DNA of 64,000 nucleotides from Hormoscilla sp. GM7CHS1pb (GTDB lineage Bacteria > Cyanobacteriota > Cyanobacteriia > Cyanobacteriales > Desertifilaceae): positions 1,426,001 through 1,490,000 of the forward strand of contig JACONN010000002.1 in the NCBI GenBank assembly GCA_014323675.1, in the 5' to 3' direction. The notes beneath the pieces were generated by a model that was given only the letters and a program-made list of their open reading frames with translations, made no database searches and was not told where the DNA came from. The position numbers were made by a program, and so were the translations under genes. Shown here in pieces: positions 28,179-38,105 of this stretch; within the stretch, counting starts at the first letter, position 1, and each line of letters begins with the position of its first letter.

Positions 28179-28585
28179 ATGGAGAAGAAAGAAATTATTA
28201 GGACATTTTCCGGAACGAGCTGGGAGGAAAAAGCGAGTTACTGTCGCGCCCTCAGAGTGGGAAATCAGATTTATGTTTCCGGGACCGCACCTATCGATCT
28301 GGAGGCGTATTCGCCCCCGGAGATGCTTACGCCCAAACTAAATATTGCTTGTCAATTATCCAAAAAGCTTTGCAGGATTTGGGGGCTGACTGTAGCGATG
28401 TTGTCCGGGTACGCTTGTTTGTGACTGATATTAGTCGCGCCCAAGAGTTTATTCAGGCCCATCGCGAATTCTTTGCAGAACATCCCCCAACTAATACAAT
28501 GGTTGAAGTTAGCGCTTTGGTAGACCCGGCCATGCTGGTTGAGGTGGAAGCAGAAGCAATTTGTTTCTCACATGAGGCGGGATAA
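28179..28585 (+). pseudogene. RidA/YjgF-YER057c-UK114 family protein, frameshifted
   Basis: MEKKEIIRTFSGTSWEEKAS and YVSGTAPIDL start the protein. Near 28302 one or two bases are missing; the next frame gives GVFAPGDAYAQTKYCLSIIQ and DVVRVRLFVTDISRAQEF, ending VEVSALVDPAMLVEVEAEAI. RidA proteins hydrolyse reactive enamine/imine intermediates. The conserved Arg in VRVRLFVTD remains, but the frame break disables it. Confidence 0.85.
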
Positions 28586-28710
28586 GAAGATGCTACAATA
28601 GAAGCGTTATGCTATTATACCATCTTTTAAAGATACGATCGACTTGACGGTAGCAGAGATGATCGGGAGGCGGGAGCCTCAGAAGACCGTTCCCAGGTTC
28701 TACCTGGGAA

Positions 28711-28862
28711 CGAGATGGTAGGTTTTTTATCTATCACAACTTTGATAAATTGGTATTAGTCGGTTTTAACCGACTGATGACAACGAAGCGAACGAGATGG
28801 TAGGTTTTTTATCTATCACAACTTTGATAAATTGGTATTAGTCGGTTTTAACCGACTTTAGC
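28711..28862. repeat. 82-bp direct repeat with a palindromic core
   Basis: CGAGATGGTAGGTTTTTTAT, the shared TATCACAACTTTGATAAATT and AGTCGGTTTTAACCGACT occur at 28711-28775 and again at 28793-28857. Confidence 0.9.
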
Positions 28863-28927
28863 TATTAGCCGGGGGTTTGAACGGCGGTATGACAACGAAG
28901 CGAACGATAAAGAGAAGGAGAATAAAT

Positions 28928-30124
28928 GTGAAATTAGGAGTATTTTGGCGACAGATAGGTCAACCAATGGTATATTATCCTCAGATAGCAAAGGTTACTG
29001 GTGGGGTAACATCTGCCGTGTTTTTCTGTCATCTGTGTCAGAGTCAGTCATTGAGTAATTTTCAAGAATGGATATCTATTACTGTCGAGCAAATGGAGGC
29101 GGAAACCAGTCTAAATTCCTCGGAACAAGAACTGGCCCGCCGCCAACTTAAGGCCCGATCGCTCTTGAAAGAGAGAATAGTTAGGGGGAAAAGTAGGGCC
29201 CTGGAGTTTTGGCCAGACCTGGAGGCCCTAGAAAAAAGATTAGAGGATAATTTCATTACACCAGAGGAATCTCGAGCATCTCTAATTCAGGTTCGAGATA
29301 AAACTCCCAGAACAATTAAAGAAGATAAATATTTCCCGGTGCGGCGTCAAGCTATTGCCGTGCAAGTCACTCCGAATTATCAATTTAGCGGTCCCTGGGA
29401 GTCTCCCGCTCAATTGGAGGAATTTCAACGGACATTATTAGAGTATGCTAAGATCCAAGGGTATCCTAACCCTTCAGGATGGGTATTTAAGGTGATCGAT
29501 GGCATGACTAAAGGGTTATTGTCTCCCTTTTGGGATGAATTTGTGGCCGGAATAGCTTTAGGTGAAAGTCAGAAAGTTAAGCGGGACTGGGAAATAGAAC
29601 CTGGCGTTCCTTATCCCGCCTTTGAAGAAGAACGCATTCAATATTACGTTAGCAAAGGCGAACCCCTAGAAGCTGCTGTCTCTAAAGCCCGTCACGATCT
29701 CAGAAACCCCGTTATGGGAAAAGATTTGTGGTCCGGGTTCCTCAGAAAGTGCGATCGCATCGCTGACGAGGCGTTAGCAGCGAATAAAATGGGGGTACAG
29801 ACACCCTATCTGCCCTCTTCCTTTACCGAGAGACAGGAAATTACTAAGGAAACTGTCATGCAGAAGCTAGCAGCAGTTAACCCGCAATTTTCCAAGGAAG
29901 CATCTGGTTCCGACTCCCCGAACGAACGCATCTTAGCTGCGGAGGAAAAAGCAGCAGATGAGAAAGATAACAAATCAGCATCCGATGTTCCGCCTCTTGC
30001 TACTTTGCAGGAGATGTGCCAAACTGCGATCGGGCGTTCTCTTGTCACAAAACAAATTGCGGAACACCCGGAATGGGGATATAAAATAGTTGACGGAAAC
30101 GTGGTAGACTCAATTCCTTTTTAG
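28928..30124 (+). CDS. Winged-helix replication/primosome-like protein
   Basis: 398 residues from GTG 28928, which has AAGGAG 7 nt upstream; the longer frame to 28877 only reads repeat sequence. VFWRQIGQPMVYYPQIAKVT, GGVTSAVFFCHLCQ and SSEQELARRQLKARSLLKER resemble the N-terminal winged helix of plasmid/phage initiator and DnaD-like primosome proteins of cyanobacteria. The C-terminus ends EHPEWGYKIVDGNVVD, a motif shared with the next gene. Chromosomal context with mobile remnants suggests an integrated replicon gene; inference. Confidence 0.6.
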   Translation: MKLGVFWRQIGQPMVYYPQIAKVTGGVTSAVFFCHLCQSQSLSNFQEWISITVEQMEAETSLNSSEQELARRQLKARSLLKERIVRGKSRALEFWPDLEALEKRLEDNFITPEESRASLIQVRDKTPRTIKEDKYFPVRRQAIAVQVTPNYQFSGPWESPAQLEEFQRTLLEYAKIQGYPNPSGWVFKVIDGMTKGLLSPFWDEFVAGIALGESQKVKRDWEIEPGVPYPAFEEERIQYYVSKGEPLEAAVSKARHDLRNPVMGKDLWSGFLRKCDRIADEALAANKMGVQTPYLPSSFTERQEITKETVMQKLAAVNPQFSKEASGSDSPNERILAAEEKAADEKDNKSASDVPPLATLQEMCQTAIGRSLVTKQIAEHPEWGYKIVDGNVVDSIPF

Positions 30125-30134
30125 AGGGAGAAAC

Positions 30135-30371
30135 ATGAGACATTTTAAGGATATTGATGGCTTGAGTTCCGCCGGGCGTCCTCCTCTGTCTGCAAAGGAA
30201 CGCCAAAAACTGCGTCAGGAGAAAATTCAGCAACAGCAAGAATCAAACTATCAACTGTTGGCAGAACTTTGTCGCTTAGGGGAGTCCGACGCGGCCAAGC
30301 TACTGGCAAACCGCAATTATAACTGGGGTTATGAAATTGTTGACGGAGAGGTGAGGGAGAGGTTAGATTAA
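30135..30371 (+). CDS. Small protein sharing the WGYxIVDG C-terminus
   Basis: 78 residues, 10 nt after the winged-helix gene with GAGGGAG upstream. A basic coiled-coil-prone front (KERQKLRQEKIQQQQ) leads to ESDAAKLLANRNYNWGYEIV and DGEV. That end matches the preceding protein's end, so the two may bind the same partner or one arose from the other. Function unknown. Confidence 0.65.
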   Translation: MRHFKDIDGLSSAGRPPLSAKERQKLRQEKIQQQQESNYQLLAELCRLGESDAAKLLANRNYNWGYEIVDGEVRERLD

Positions 30372-31058
30372 TGGCGAATTTCCAATGGCGAATTGGGAAG
30401 CAACAGTTAGGCTACCACGCCGGTTGCAGAGAAAATGCAGATTGGTTGTTGCGGGGGAAAGCAATTGGTTATAATAGCACAGTCTAGAGGATAACCCCAT
30501 GCCGAAACCTGCTGTTAGCCAGATGATGAATACATTGTATAAATCATTAATGGCGGTACTGGCAGCAGGGGTACGTGGGAAGCAGTAGCTATGCTACTAC
30601 TCGCACAGAGTCTAACCCAACGGTGAAGTCCGACGACGAAAAGGTGGAGTTCCGCTGTCTTAAGGGTGCGGTCACAAGTAGTTGATAACCGGGTGCATCG
30701 CCCGGAGGCATGTAATAGCCCGCTTCGATGTCTCTGCCAGATTGTCCCAGGGGACATGGCACAGAGGAGACATCGCAGGAAAGTTGGGAACCGGCGATCT
30801 GCACTCTTCTGTTGGCGGGAACTGCGATACTTTGCCGTTCACCTTGCTACCTGATGATAATGCCTTGAAAATTTTGAGCGATCTACAGACTATCCTTGCA
30901 GGTGAAGGCTACGCATCCCCTGAGACAGAGACGATATAGGCCATTTTAATATGATATGGGGCAAAACAAATAGGGTCAAAAGCAGTTGTCCCGGGCAAGG
31001 CATAGCCAAGGGCTATGCTATGATATCAGAGCAGCAAATTTTGAAGTGAAGGTTAAAG
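30372..31058. other. Gene-poor interval with repeat and a possible gene tail
   Basis: A palindromic unit CGATGTCTCTGCCAGA with GAGGAGACATCG lies at 30728-30777. The frame at 30790-30937 reads DALHSS-like repeat sequence, then FTLLPDDNALKILSDLQTIL AGEGYASPE; it may be the tail of a lost gene. A 29-codon ORF starts at 30499. No firm gene. Confidence 0.4.
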
Positions 31059-32051
31059 ATGATGCAGACAGCATTAACGAATTTTTCAAGGCAGCTGGGC
31101 GAACCCTTAAAGAAAAAGCCGATCGCCGTTCTGCAAATTAATTTGGGGAAACGTTGTAATCTGGCCTGTAGCCATTGCCATGTGGAAGCTGGGCCGAAAC
31201 GGACGGAAGAACTTTCTCCAGAGGTTTGTCGCCAATTGATTGAACTGATTCAACAATTTCCGCAAATTCAAACTGTTGACTTGACTGGCGGTGCGCCGGA
31301 AATGAATTATGGTTTTAAGCCCTTGGTGGAAGCGGCCCGCAGCGCTGGAAAGGAGACGATCGTCCGTTCTAATCTGACTATTTTCTTTGTCAAGGGGTTT
31401 GAAGATTTACCTGCATATTTTGCTCGACATCAGCTGCGAGTGGTGGCTTCTCTGCCTTGCTATCTAGAAGATAATGTAGATAAAATGCGCGGCGTTGGGG
31501 TTTATCATGATTCGATTCGGGCGCTACAATGGTTGAATCGCTTGGGCTATGGTCAAGACCCGCAGTTAGTCCTGGATCTGGTGTATAATCCGAAAATACC
31601 GACTGACATAAATTTCTCTCTTCCTCCCGATCAGCATCAGTTGGAACTGGATTATAAAGCTTATCTGCAAGCACATTTTGATATTGCCTTTAACCAACTG
31701 CTGACGATTACTAATATCCCGATCGGGCGGACGAAGTTACATCTCCAAAAGCGCCAACTGCACGAACCTTATCTGCATTTCTTAGCAGATAACTTTAATA
31801 CATCCACAGTAGATAATTTGATGTGCCGCAATCAACTCTCGATCGACTATCTGGGCAATGTCTATGATTGCGATTTTAATCAGATGTCAGGGAAGCGAGC
31901 TGTAACTGCTGATGCCGAAAAGCTGACTGTGGCGAAGTTGTTGGCGGCAGGAAGTTTGGAGGCGATCGAGCAAGTGCAAACGGCTAACTATTGCTATGGT
32001 TGTACTGCGGGTTCGGGTTCTAGTTGTGGTGGGGCTTTGCTCTCTGGGTGA
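31059..32051 (+). CDS. arsS: Radical SAM protein, arsenosugar synthesis type
   Basis: 330 residues. CNLACSHC at 33-40 is the 4Fe-4S motif of radical SAM enzymes, followed by VDLTGGAPEMN (SAM-contacting GG). The C-terminus (CRNQLSIDYLGNVYDCDFNQ, CYGCTAGSGSSCGG) holds the auxiliary cysteines of the radical SAM/Cys-rich ArsS family, which builds arsenosugars. No arsM is visible nearby. Intact. Confidence 0.9.
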   Translation: MMQTALTNFSRQLGEPLKKKPIAVLQINLGKRCNLACSHCHVEAGPKRTEELSPEVCRQLIELIQQFPQIQTVDLTGGAPEMNYGFKPLVEAARSAGKETIVRSNLTIFFVKGFEDLPAYFARHQLRVVASLPCYLEDNVDKMRGVGVYHDSIRALQWLNRLGYGQDPQLVLDLVYNPKIPTDINFSLPPDQHQLELDYKAYLQAHFDIAFNQLLTITNIPIGRTKLHLQKRQLHEPYLHFLADNFNTSTVDNLMCRNQLSIDYLGNVYDCDFNQMSGKRAVTADAEKLTVAKLLAAGSLEAIEQVQTANYCYGCTAGSGSSCGGALLSG

Positions 32052-32141
32052 GCGTACTTTATCCCCTTACCTTTGCAAGTGACGTCCGATGGCAAAGAGG
32101 GTGTAACAATGTTACAACATTATGAGAGTATGTGAGCGACA

Positions 32142-34734
32142 GTGTTGTTAAAATATTATCGGAACTGGCTGATAGCACCAGTGGTTTTAATGGTAGTGGG
32201 GACTACTCCTTTGGCAATAGCACGAGAAGCTTCTCCGATCCAGACTAGCACCCCTGCACCCATTCCTGACAGTATCATTGTTAAAGAGTTTATCTTTCAG
32301 GGCAATACAGCTTTTAGCGATGCCGAGTTGGCGAAATTAACTCAAGATTACACTGGCAGACCCCTGACCTTCGCGGAACTGCTGGAAGTGGAATCTGCCG
32401 TTACCAAGCTCTATAATGATGCAGGCTATATTAATTCTGGGGCGACAATCCCCGCTGACCAAAGCTTCTCTCCGGAAGAGGGTAGGGGTCGAACTGGGAA
32501 TCGCTTCCCAATCCTCCCGTTCGGAACCGTGCTTGCGACTTTCACCGCACACGGCTACTGGTTGGTAAGTCCTTGTCATGGATAGCACTATCAGAGTTAC
32601 CTCCTACTGGCCTTGTCTTGTGAGATTTGGCCCCCAATGGTTGTCAGTAGACTGTTTTTAATGCCTTAGCTCCGGAAGGTTCGCAGAGGATATACCCGAT
32701 AAAACCTTGAACCTGCTCTTTACTAACTTTTAGCCGTAAAATTTGGTTGGCCTCCGAGTTTTTACCCGGCTAAGGTCTTCTAGTCCATAAATCCGACTTT
32801 TGGGATTTCTCCCTAGTAACTGGAAAAATGGGGTTAATTTCTCCCTTGACTTCTTACCATATCCGTCCTACGTCAGCTCTGGTTACCCAGTATCGCCTAC
32901 ATTACTATAGGCGTTATCCCAAGCATTACCCTGGGCATTGGCTTCTTAGGACATCCCTCCCCCGACGGCTTGCGTTTATCATCTAACTGGTCCCGAGGGG
33001 GACAGCACATCGGAGGTTACTTCGTTCCTTGGTATCATTTCATGATGCTTTTAGACCCTTACTCTCCCCCGGGAGTTCTGTGGACGCATTGTTAACCAGA
33101 TAAAACGGTCAACACTAACTACCATTTCCCTTTTGGGCCAGCGTATTAGCCTTATTCCGCTGGTCTAGTATAACGAGGTTTAAGCGTAAGTTCGTTTTCT
33201 CTAGTCATGAGCATCTTTCCTAGCGGCATAACCGGCTTAGGCTGCCAGTTGTCCTACATTTAAGTCCTTGCTCTGCACCCCGGTGATGTCACTCCGAAGC
33301 ACTAAGGACCGGTGTCACTCTCGCGCCAGAGAGGAGAGGAATTGAACCTCCATGAGTACCAAAGTTGTCCGGCTAATGGAACCAGACCTGACTGTTCACC
33401 GCTTACCCCGATTTAGTCGGTATTGCTGGTTTAGGTCAGAACGAATCGCACTCTATCCTCACAATCCAGATCGTTGAGGGGGGAGTGGCAGATATTGACG
33501 TGCGGGTGAGGGACGACTTAATCCTAATTATGTCCGATCGCGCTTGGGCATCGCTGCGAAACAACCTCTGAATCAAAACCGGTTGTTGGAGGCGATGCAA
33601 TTGTTACAGATGAACCCTTTGATTGAAAATATATCGGCCCAACTCTCTGCTGGCCTGCGCCCGGAGTTGAGTTTTATGGAAGTTGATGTCACTTCAGCGG
33701 ACAATTTTAACTTTGTCGTGGTTACAGATAATGGTCGTACTCCCAGCGTCGGTAGTTGGCGACGGGGCGTGGAGATCCACCAGGGGAATTTACTCGGTTT
33801 TGGAGATGGTTTAAATTTCACCTATACCAATACCGATGGTAGTAATGCTTTCGATCTCAGATACACTATACCTCTTAATGCCCGCAATGGTACTCTCTCT
33901 CTAGCCACTCGGATTAATGAGACTGAATTGGTCGAATCTCCTTTCGATCGCATAGATATTACCGGCGACTCCGAGTATTACGAGCTGAGTTTGCGCCAAC
34001 CGGTTATCCAAACTCCGACTCGGGAGTTAGCTTTGGGCGCGATCTTGACTAGACAGTCAAGTCAGACTCAACTGCTGGGCACGGATTTTCAACTGTCCCC
34101 GGGGGCCAATGAAGATGGGGAAACTCGCGTATCGGCCATTCGCTTTTTCCAGGACTGGACTCAGCGTACTGCTGCCGATGTCTTCTCGGCTCATTCTCAG
34201 TTCAATGTGGGAGTTGGTTGGTTTGATGCGACCGTTAATTCCGAACCTCCCGATAGTCGGTTCTTCTTCTGGCGCGGACAGGCCCAGTATGTCCGACTTT
34301 TGGCTCCCGACACTTTACTGATCCTGCATTCCGATACCCAACTAGCTACTTAGACCCTCGTACCTTTGGAGCAAATTGGCATCGGCGGTCTTCGCAGTGT
34401 CCGGGGTTATCGCCAGGACCTGCTGCTGACTGATAATGGACTTGTGTTTTCCGCAGAGGTGCAGTTTCCCATTCTCCGGGTGAAAAAGCTGGATGGTATA
34501 TTGCATCTGGTATCCTTTGTTGATTTTGGCTGGGGTTGGAATAGTTCCGGTAGACCTAACGCCGACCCGAATAGTTTGCTGGGTGTGGGTTTGGGCTTAA
34601 AATGGCAGATGGGCGATCGGTTGAATGCCCGTCTGGATTGGGGGATCCCTCTGACTGACGTTGATTCTAGTGGCAGGACTTGGCAGGAAAATGGCGTTTA
34701 TTTCACTATTAATTACAATTTGTTGAGATTCTGA
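32142..34734 (+). pseudogene. Two-partner-secretion outer-membrane pore (ShlB/FhaC/TpsB type), multiply broken
   Basis: Signal peptide (LIAPVVLMVVGTTPLAIARE), then POTRA (VKEFIFQGNTAFSDAELAKL to NSGATIPADQSFSPEE). An antisense group II intron of about 970 bp follows. After it LTIQIVEGGVADIDV continues, a frameshift near 33510 leads to LNPNYVRSRLGIAAKQPLNQ, and the beta-barrel runs to TAG at 34351-34353. In the same frame the barrel continues TLVPLEQIGIGGLRSVRGYR to the end, INYNLLRF, with a C-terminal aromatic. Three separate lesions. No exoprotein partner is seen nearby. Confidence 0.9.
32482..33451 (-). mobile_element. Group II intron, ORF-less, antisense within the tpsB gene
   Basis: Reading the minus strand, the 5' end at 33451 begins GTGCG. 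Domain V is at about 32523-32556 (AGCCGTGTGCGGTGAAAGTC then GCAAGCACGGTT, the AGC-start hairpin with GAAA loop). A domain VI-like hairpin, TTGGGAAGCGATTCCCAGTT, precedes GACCCCTAC at the 3' end (32482). About 970 nt with no reverse-transcriptase ORF, so it needs a trans-acting maturase to move. Because it is antisense to the host gene it cannot be removed from that mRNA. Exact ends are uncertain by 1-3 nt. Confidence 0.82.
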
Positions 34735-34886
34735 TACCCTCCTTGTCCCGATATTATCCAAAGGCGATCTCGCGAGAGTCGAGAGTTTCTGAGTTAAATC
34801 TCGGTATTGATGCTAAAATTATCAAAGAAACCCGGTTTCTGGTTTCACCGAACAAGTATCGTTGATTTTTAGTCGGGTAAACACAG

Positions 34887-35104
34887 ATGAACGCCAAAAT
34901 CGTGGATGTTTCCGAAGCAGCAAAGCAGCTATCTGAATTGCTGTCACTCGCTTTGGACGGAAATGAAGTCATTATCGCCAAGGACGGACAACCATTGGTG
35001 AAATTGGTGAAGGTTGCGTCCTGGGTTTAAACCGAGGGGAAATGTGGATGAGTGAAGATTTTGACGAGCCGATGAATGATGATCTTTTTACAGTGTTTAA
35101 ATGA
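34887..35104 (+). pseudogene. Phd/YefM-type antitoxin, frameshifted
   Basis: MNAKIVDVSEAAKQLSELLS and IIAKDGQPLVKLVKVA form the usual DNA-binding half. Near 35015 the frame changes to VLGLNRGEMWMSEDFDEPMN, the expected toxin-binding tail. No VapC/Doc toxin follows, only unrelated sequence. Confidence 0.75.
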
Positions 35105-35328
35105 ATTTACTCCAGATCCACCTGCTTTTGGTCCATCGATGCGAACGGTAATTGCTTCGGCAATGGTACTGACATCCTGCGCTACTGCTACAGAGAATGG
35201 CAGTTGCACTGCTACCATTGCTGCACCGACTAACGCTGCTGACAGTCTCTAGGGAAAATTCACGGTTATACCTCCATTGTCGTTGTTGGGTTTCGTTCCT
35301 CGGTACATCTCAATTATGTAAGGGCTCC

Positions 35329-35547
35329 CTATTGCTGTGGTATATCAAGATTATCGCTCATCTGCTGACGAATTGCAGCTATAATTTTGGCATCAAAGTC
35401 GGGGTCGTTCGCGGTTGTGATGATTTTAGGCGATCGCGCTCTGCGGCGATCGAGGTAAGCTTTGAATGCCGCTTCATCGTGACGATGTTCGAGAAAGTAT
35501 TGCCTTAACTGCTGGTCGGACATTGTCACATAGTCAATTTTACTCAT
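35329..35547 (-). CDS. DUF6887 family protein
   Basis: 72 residues: MSKIDYVTMSDQQLRQYFLE, then FKAYLDRRRARSPKIITTAN. ATG 35547 has GGGAGG 7 nt upstream and overlaps the stop of the upstream ORF (TGATG). This pairs with DUF6888, a cyanobacterial two-gene unit of unknown role that resembles a toxin-antitoxin module in size and coupling. Confidence 0.75.
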   Translation of the reverse strand: MSKIDYVTMSDQQLRQYFLEHRHDEAAFKAYLDRRRARSPKIITTANDPDFDAKIIAAIRQQMSDNLDIPQQ

Positions 35548-35663
35548 CACAGTACCTCCCCTTGTGGAGTGACTTCAAATTCAAGTTGTTCGTTGTTACC
35601 TGCCAATATGAATAAATTTTGAGTGCGATCGTCAATACAAATAAGGTGAATCGGCTGAAACAT
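35547..35663 (-). CDS. DUF6888 family protein, probably shortened
   Basis: 38 codons from ATG 35661-35663: MFQPIHLICIDDRTQNLFIL then AGNNEQLEFEV. Normal relatives carry a further about 20 residues in front; upstream codons in another frame (WLLTN) suggest that a small indel removed the true start. Translationally coupled to DUF6887. Confidence 0.55.
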   Translation of the reverse strand: MFQPIHLICIDDRTQNLFILAGNNEQLEFEVTPQGEVL

Positions 35664-35754
35664 CACATAGGTTAGTTAATAGCCAATTCGGTACAAGCAC
35701 TTTAACTGCATGTCAGTAGGCATCTACCTCTTCCTTTTAAGCTTCTCCGTTGTC

Positions 35755-35795
35755 CTTGTTGGGTTTCGTTCGGAAACCCAACCTACTACTCAATA
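35755..35795. repeat. Palindromic repeat, AACCCAACC family
   Basis: GTTGGGTTTCGTTCGGAAAC followed by CCAACC. Overlaps the region just after the protease stop. Confidence 0.75.
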
Positions 35796-36688
35796 CAACT
35801 TGTTGCTGATTCTGCCTCATCTCTCATCTTCCCAATCAAGTCACGAACATTCCGCTGCCTCCTGTATAACTCTCCGATCCTCTCTCGCCATCCTGAATCA
35901 TCTGGAGAAATTTGCACGTCTTTGAGCGTAAATTTTGGAGCCTTCTCCATCACTGTTTCAATGGGAATGCCGAAGCTAGAACGGGCAATAAATTCCTGTA
36001 AAGCTTGACAAGGTTCCGTGCCATCCTGATAATATTCCGGCGCATCCCAGAGAGGATAGGCGTGGATGCCATTAATCGCCACTAATTCACCTTTCAAATT
36101 TAGCAGCGGTCCTCCACTCATGCCCTTTTGCACCTAACTAGTATACCCGATGCGATAGCCATCTTTTAATTTCCTGTCCAGCACTACCGATACGCGACCT
36201 TCTCTGAGTGCAAATCCTGTAAACTCTTGATTTTCTGCAACTGCAAACGGAAACCCGGCGGAAAATACTTCATCTCCTATTTGCAGAGTTGACGAACGGC
36301 CCAGCTTGGCTACTTCATAGACAACACTGCTGCGGAACTGCAATAGAGCCAAATCATACTTTTCAAAGTTAACTGTTTCCACGACTTCCGCCGTATATAT
36401 CTGGCCATCCGCAGTTTTAATCTCATAGGGAGCCACCCCTGCTCTCAGTACATGGCTATTGGTAACAACAGTATAGACTAAACCTTGCTGCTGAATCAAT
36501 ATTCCCGACCCTAAAGTGCGGTCCGAAAGCACTTTAACTGTAATCGCCTCAGCAGTCCTGCGTAGGCGATCGAATACCCGGCGCGATCGCAGGTAATCGC
36601 GCCTTTCATTGGTAGTCAAGACCCGGGCATTTGGCACAGAAGCTTGCATGGCAATTAATAAACTGCCGATACAGGCTAACAGCATCAT
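35786..36688 (-). pseudogene. Trypsin-like serine protease (S1C-like) with an in-frame TAG
   Basis: The triad is visible: VVTNSHVL (His), YDLALLQF (Asp) and KGMSGGPLL (Ser). An N-terminal hydrophobic stretch (MMLLACIGSLLIAMQASV) makes it a secreted or periplasmic protease; ATG 36688 is chosen because upstream frame overlaps the COP23 gene. TAG at 36134-36136 interrupts GYRIGYTS-VQKGMSGG, just before the nucleophile; the frame is otherwise continuous to 35786. A truncated product would lack the catalytic serine. Confidence 0.85.
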
Positions 36689-36728
36689 TGCCCGGAATTT
36701 TCTGCCAACCCCACCGGGTCGATATTTT

Positions 36729-37338
36729 TTACCAGAGTTCTTCTTCAGCACTGGGTGTTTCCTGAACTTCCTGAACTTCTTGAACTTCTTGAACAGTTCC
36801 CCTATTGAGAAACACATCCATATCAACGTAAGCTTCCCCATTCTCATAGAAAATGAGGTCATCACTCAGCATCAAAGGTTCCTTCCGAATGCGAGTGCGC
36901 ACATCTGTCATTTGCTGTAGGGTATCAGCAGCATCACCCCCCTTTGGGAGAGTAACGAGAATATCTTGTTCCTGACAATAACCGCCCTTGCGACTGGCAA
37001 TGCAAATGACTGGATAACCGTTGAACTACCCGGTTCTCATGTACTCGAGCGTCCCATTTTCGTGGTACCGCTGGAATTTCTGGGATACAGGATCGCAGCG
37101 GCGCTGGGGGGTCCATCCCGAACCGCTGGACCAAGTGGAAACCCAGTGAATTATGGGGACATCTCCCCGGGCAGTGCGAGCCATACTTGCCGGCACTTCC
37201 CCGTATCGAGAATTGATATCCCTCCCGCAGAAGAACCGCTGGGCTAAAGCATCGCTAGGCCCAGTAGATAGTTGTCGTCGCACCTAGGGCCAGTGCCAAT
37301 CCCGTCAGCACAAGGACTTGTAAGTGTTTGCTAGTCAT
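36729..37338 (-). pseudogene. COP23 domain protein, frameshift plus in-frame TAG
   Basis: ATG 37338 with GGAGGG upstream gives MTSKHLQVLVLTGLALALGA, a signal peptide, then runs to TAG in that frame. A shift enters ALAQRFFCGRDINS and DVPIIHWVSTWSSGSGWTPQ, RRCDPVSQKFQRYHENGTL, the COP23 pattern. TAG at 37026-37028 interrupts YMRTG-FNGYPVICIASRKG; the same frame continues to EEELW. The C-terminus holds four near-identical VQE units from a 9-bp microsatellite (36770-36800). COP23 was described as a circadian-oscillating protein in cyanobacteria; function unclear. It overlaps the upstream frame of the protease. Confidence 0.8.
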
Positions 37339-37549
37339 ATCACCCTCCGTCAACTCCGCGAGCAGTCAATTGCTCTTCTCCAGTATAGCTGTTCGTCGCC
37401 GAGGCGATCGAGATTTTACCGAACCCGACTGGTCCCCATCAGGCCAGCTACCCTCATACGAATATCACTGACATAGCGCCAAAATCTCCTATTTGTCATT
37501 GCGAGGGGACAAATACCTTCCATCCGCGATGCCAGATTAATTGTCGATC

Positions 37550-38051
37550 CTAACACCGTATAGTCCACTCTTTAAGACGGGCAATGGCTTTGCGGTGGTT
37601 GCCAGCAGTCTCTTCTCCAGTATCAGCCCATATCCATTGTTGTTGCAGGTCCTGGACATTGCGCAAGATCGTCGTTCCGTCAGTGACGTAATCAGTGGCT
37701 GTCTTCTTAGGCCGCGTCGCCCCAACCAACACTACATTCAGAAACACCACCCCCACTTGAATCACATCACCATGACGGATCTGTTGAGGGGCTGTCACCG
37801 GAAATTGATTCAATAGCGTTCCGTTCAGGCTACCGAGATCCTCAATCATCCACTTCTGTTCAGTTGTGTTGAACAGGCGGGCATGACTGCACCCGTCGTA
37901 TTCTTGTTATCAGCGAAGAGGGAAGACCTATAAACTTCCGCAATTGCAGGTCGCAGTCTGGCGATCGCCCCAGGGTAAATTGCTCCAAATTCACCTTAAC
38001 CGTAGCTTCCGTATTTCCCTCAAGTTGTAGACGCAGCGAAAGTTCCGTCAT
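37550..38051 (-). pseudogene. FHA domain protein split by a ~50-bp insertion
   Basis: MTELSLRLQLEGNTEATVKV and FTLGRSPDCDLQL start a forkhead-associated phosphopeptide-binding domain. About 50 bp of foreign sequence (37898-37946) then replaces the expected SRH strand. The second half returns in another frame: HARLFNTTEQKW, MIEDLGSLNGTLLNQFPVT, IRHGDVIQVGVVFLNVVL. Same strand as COP23 and the protease. Confidence 0.8.
37898..37948. repeat. Dispersed ~50-bp sequence inside the FHA gene
   Basis: CGTATTCTTGTTATCAGCGA continuing AGAGGGAAGACCTATAAACT to the shared CAATTG region. The same sequence, inverted and with two differences, is at 41657-41703. Confidence 0.85.
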
Positions 38052-38105
38052 TACTCCCAACCCTCTTTGAACTCTGGCGACCAAGGCATTCTTCAACTCC
38101 TGCAA

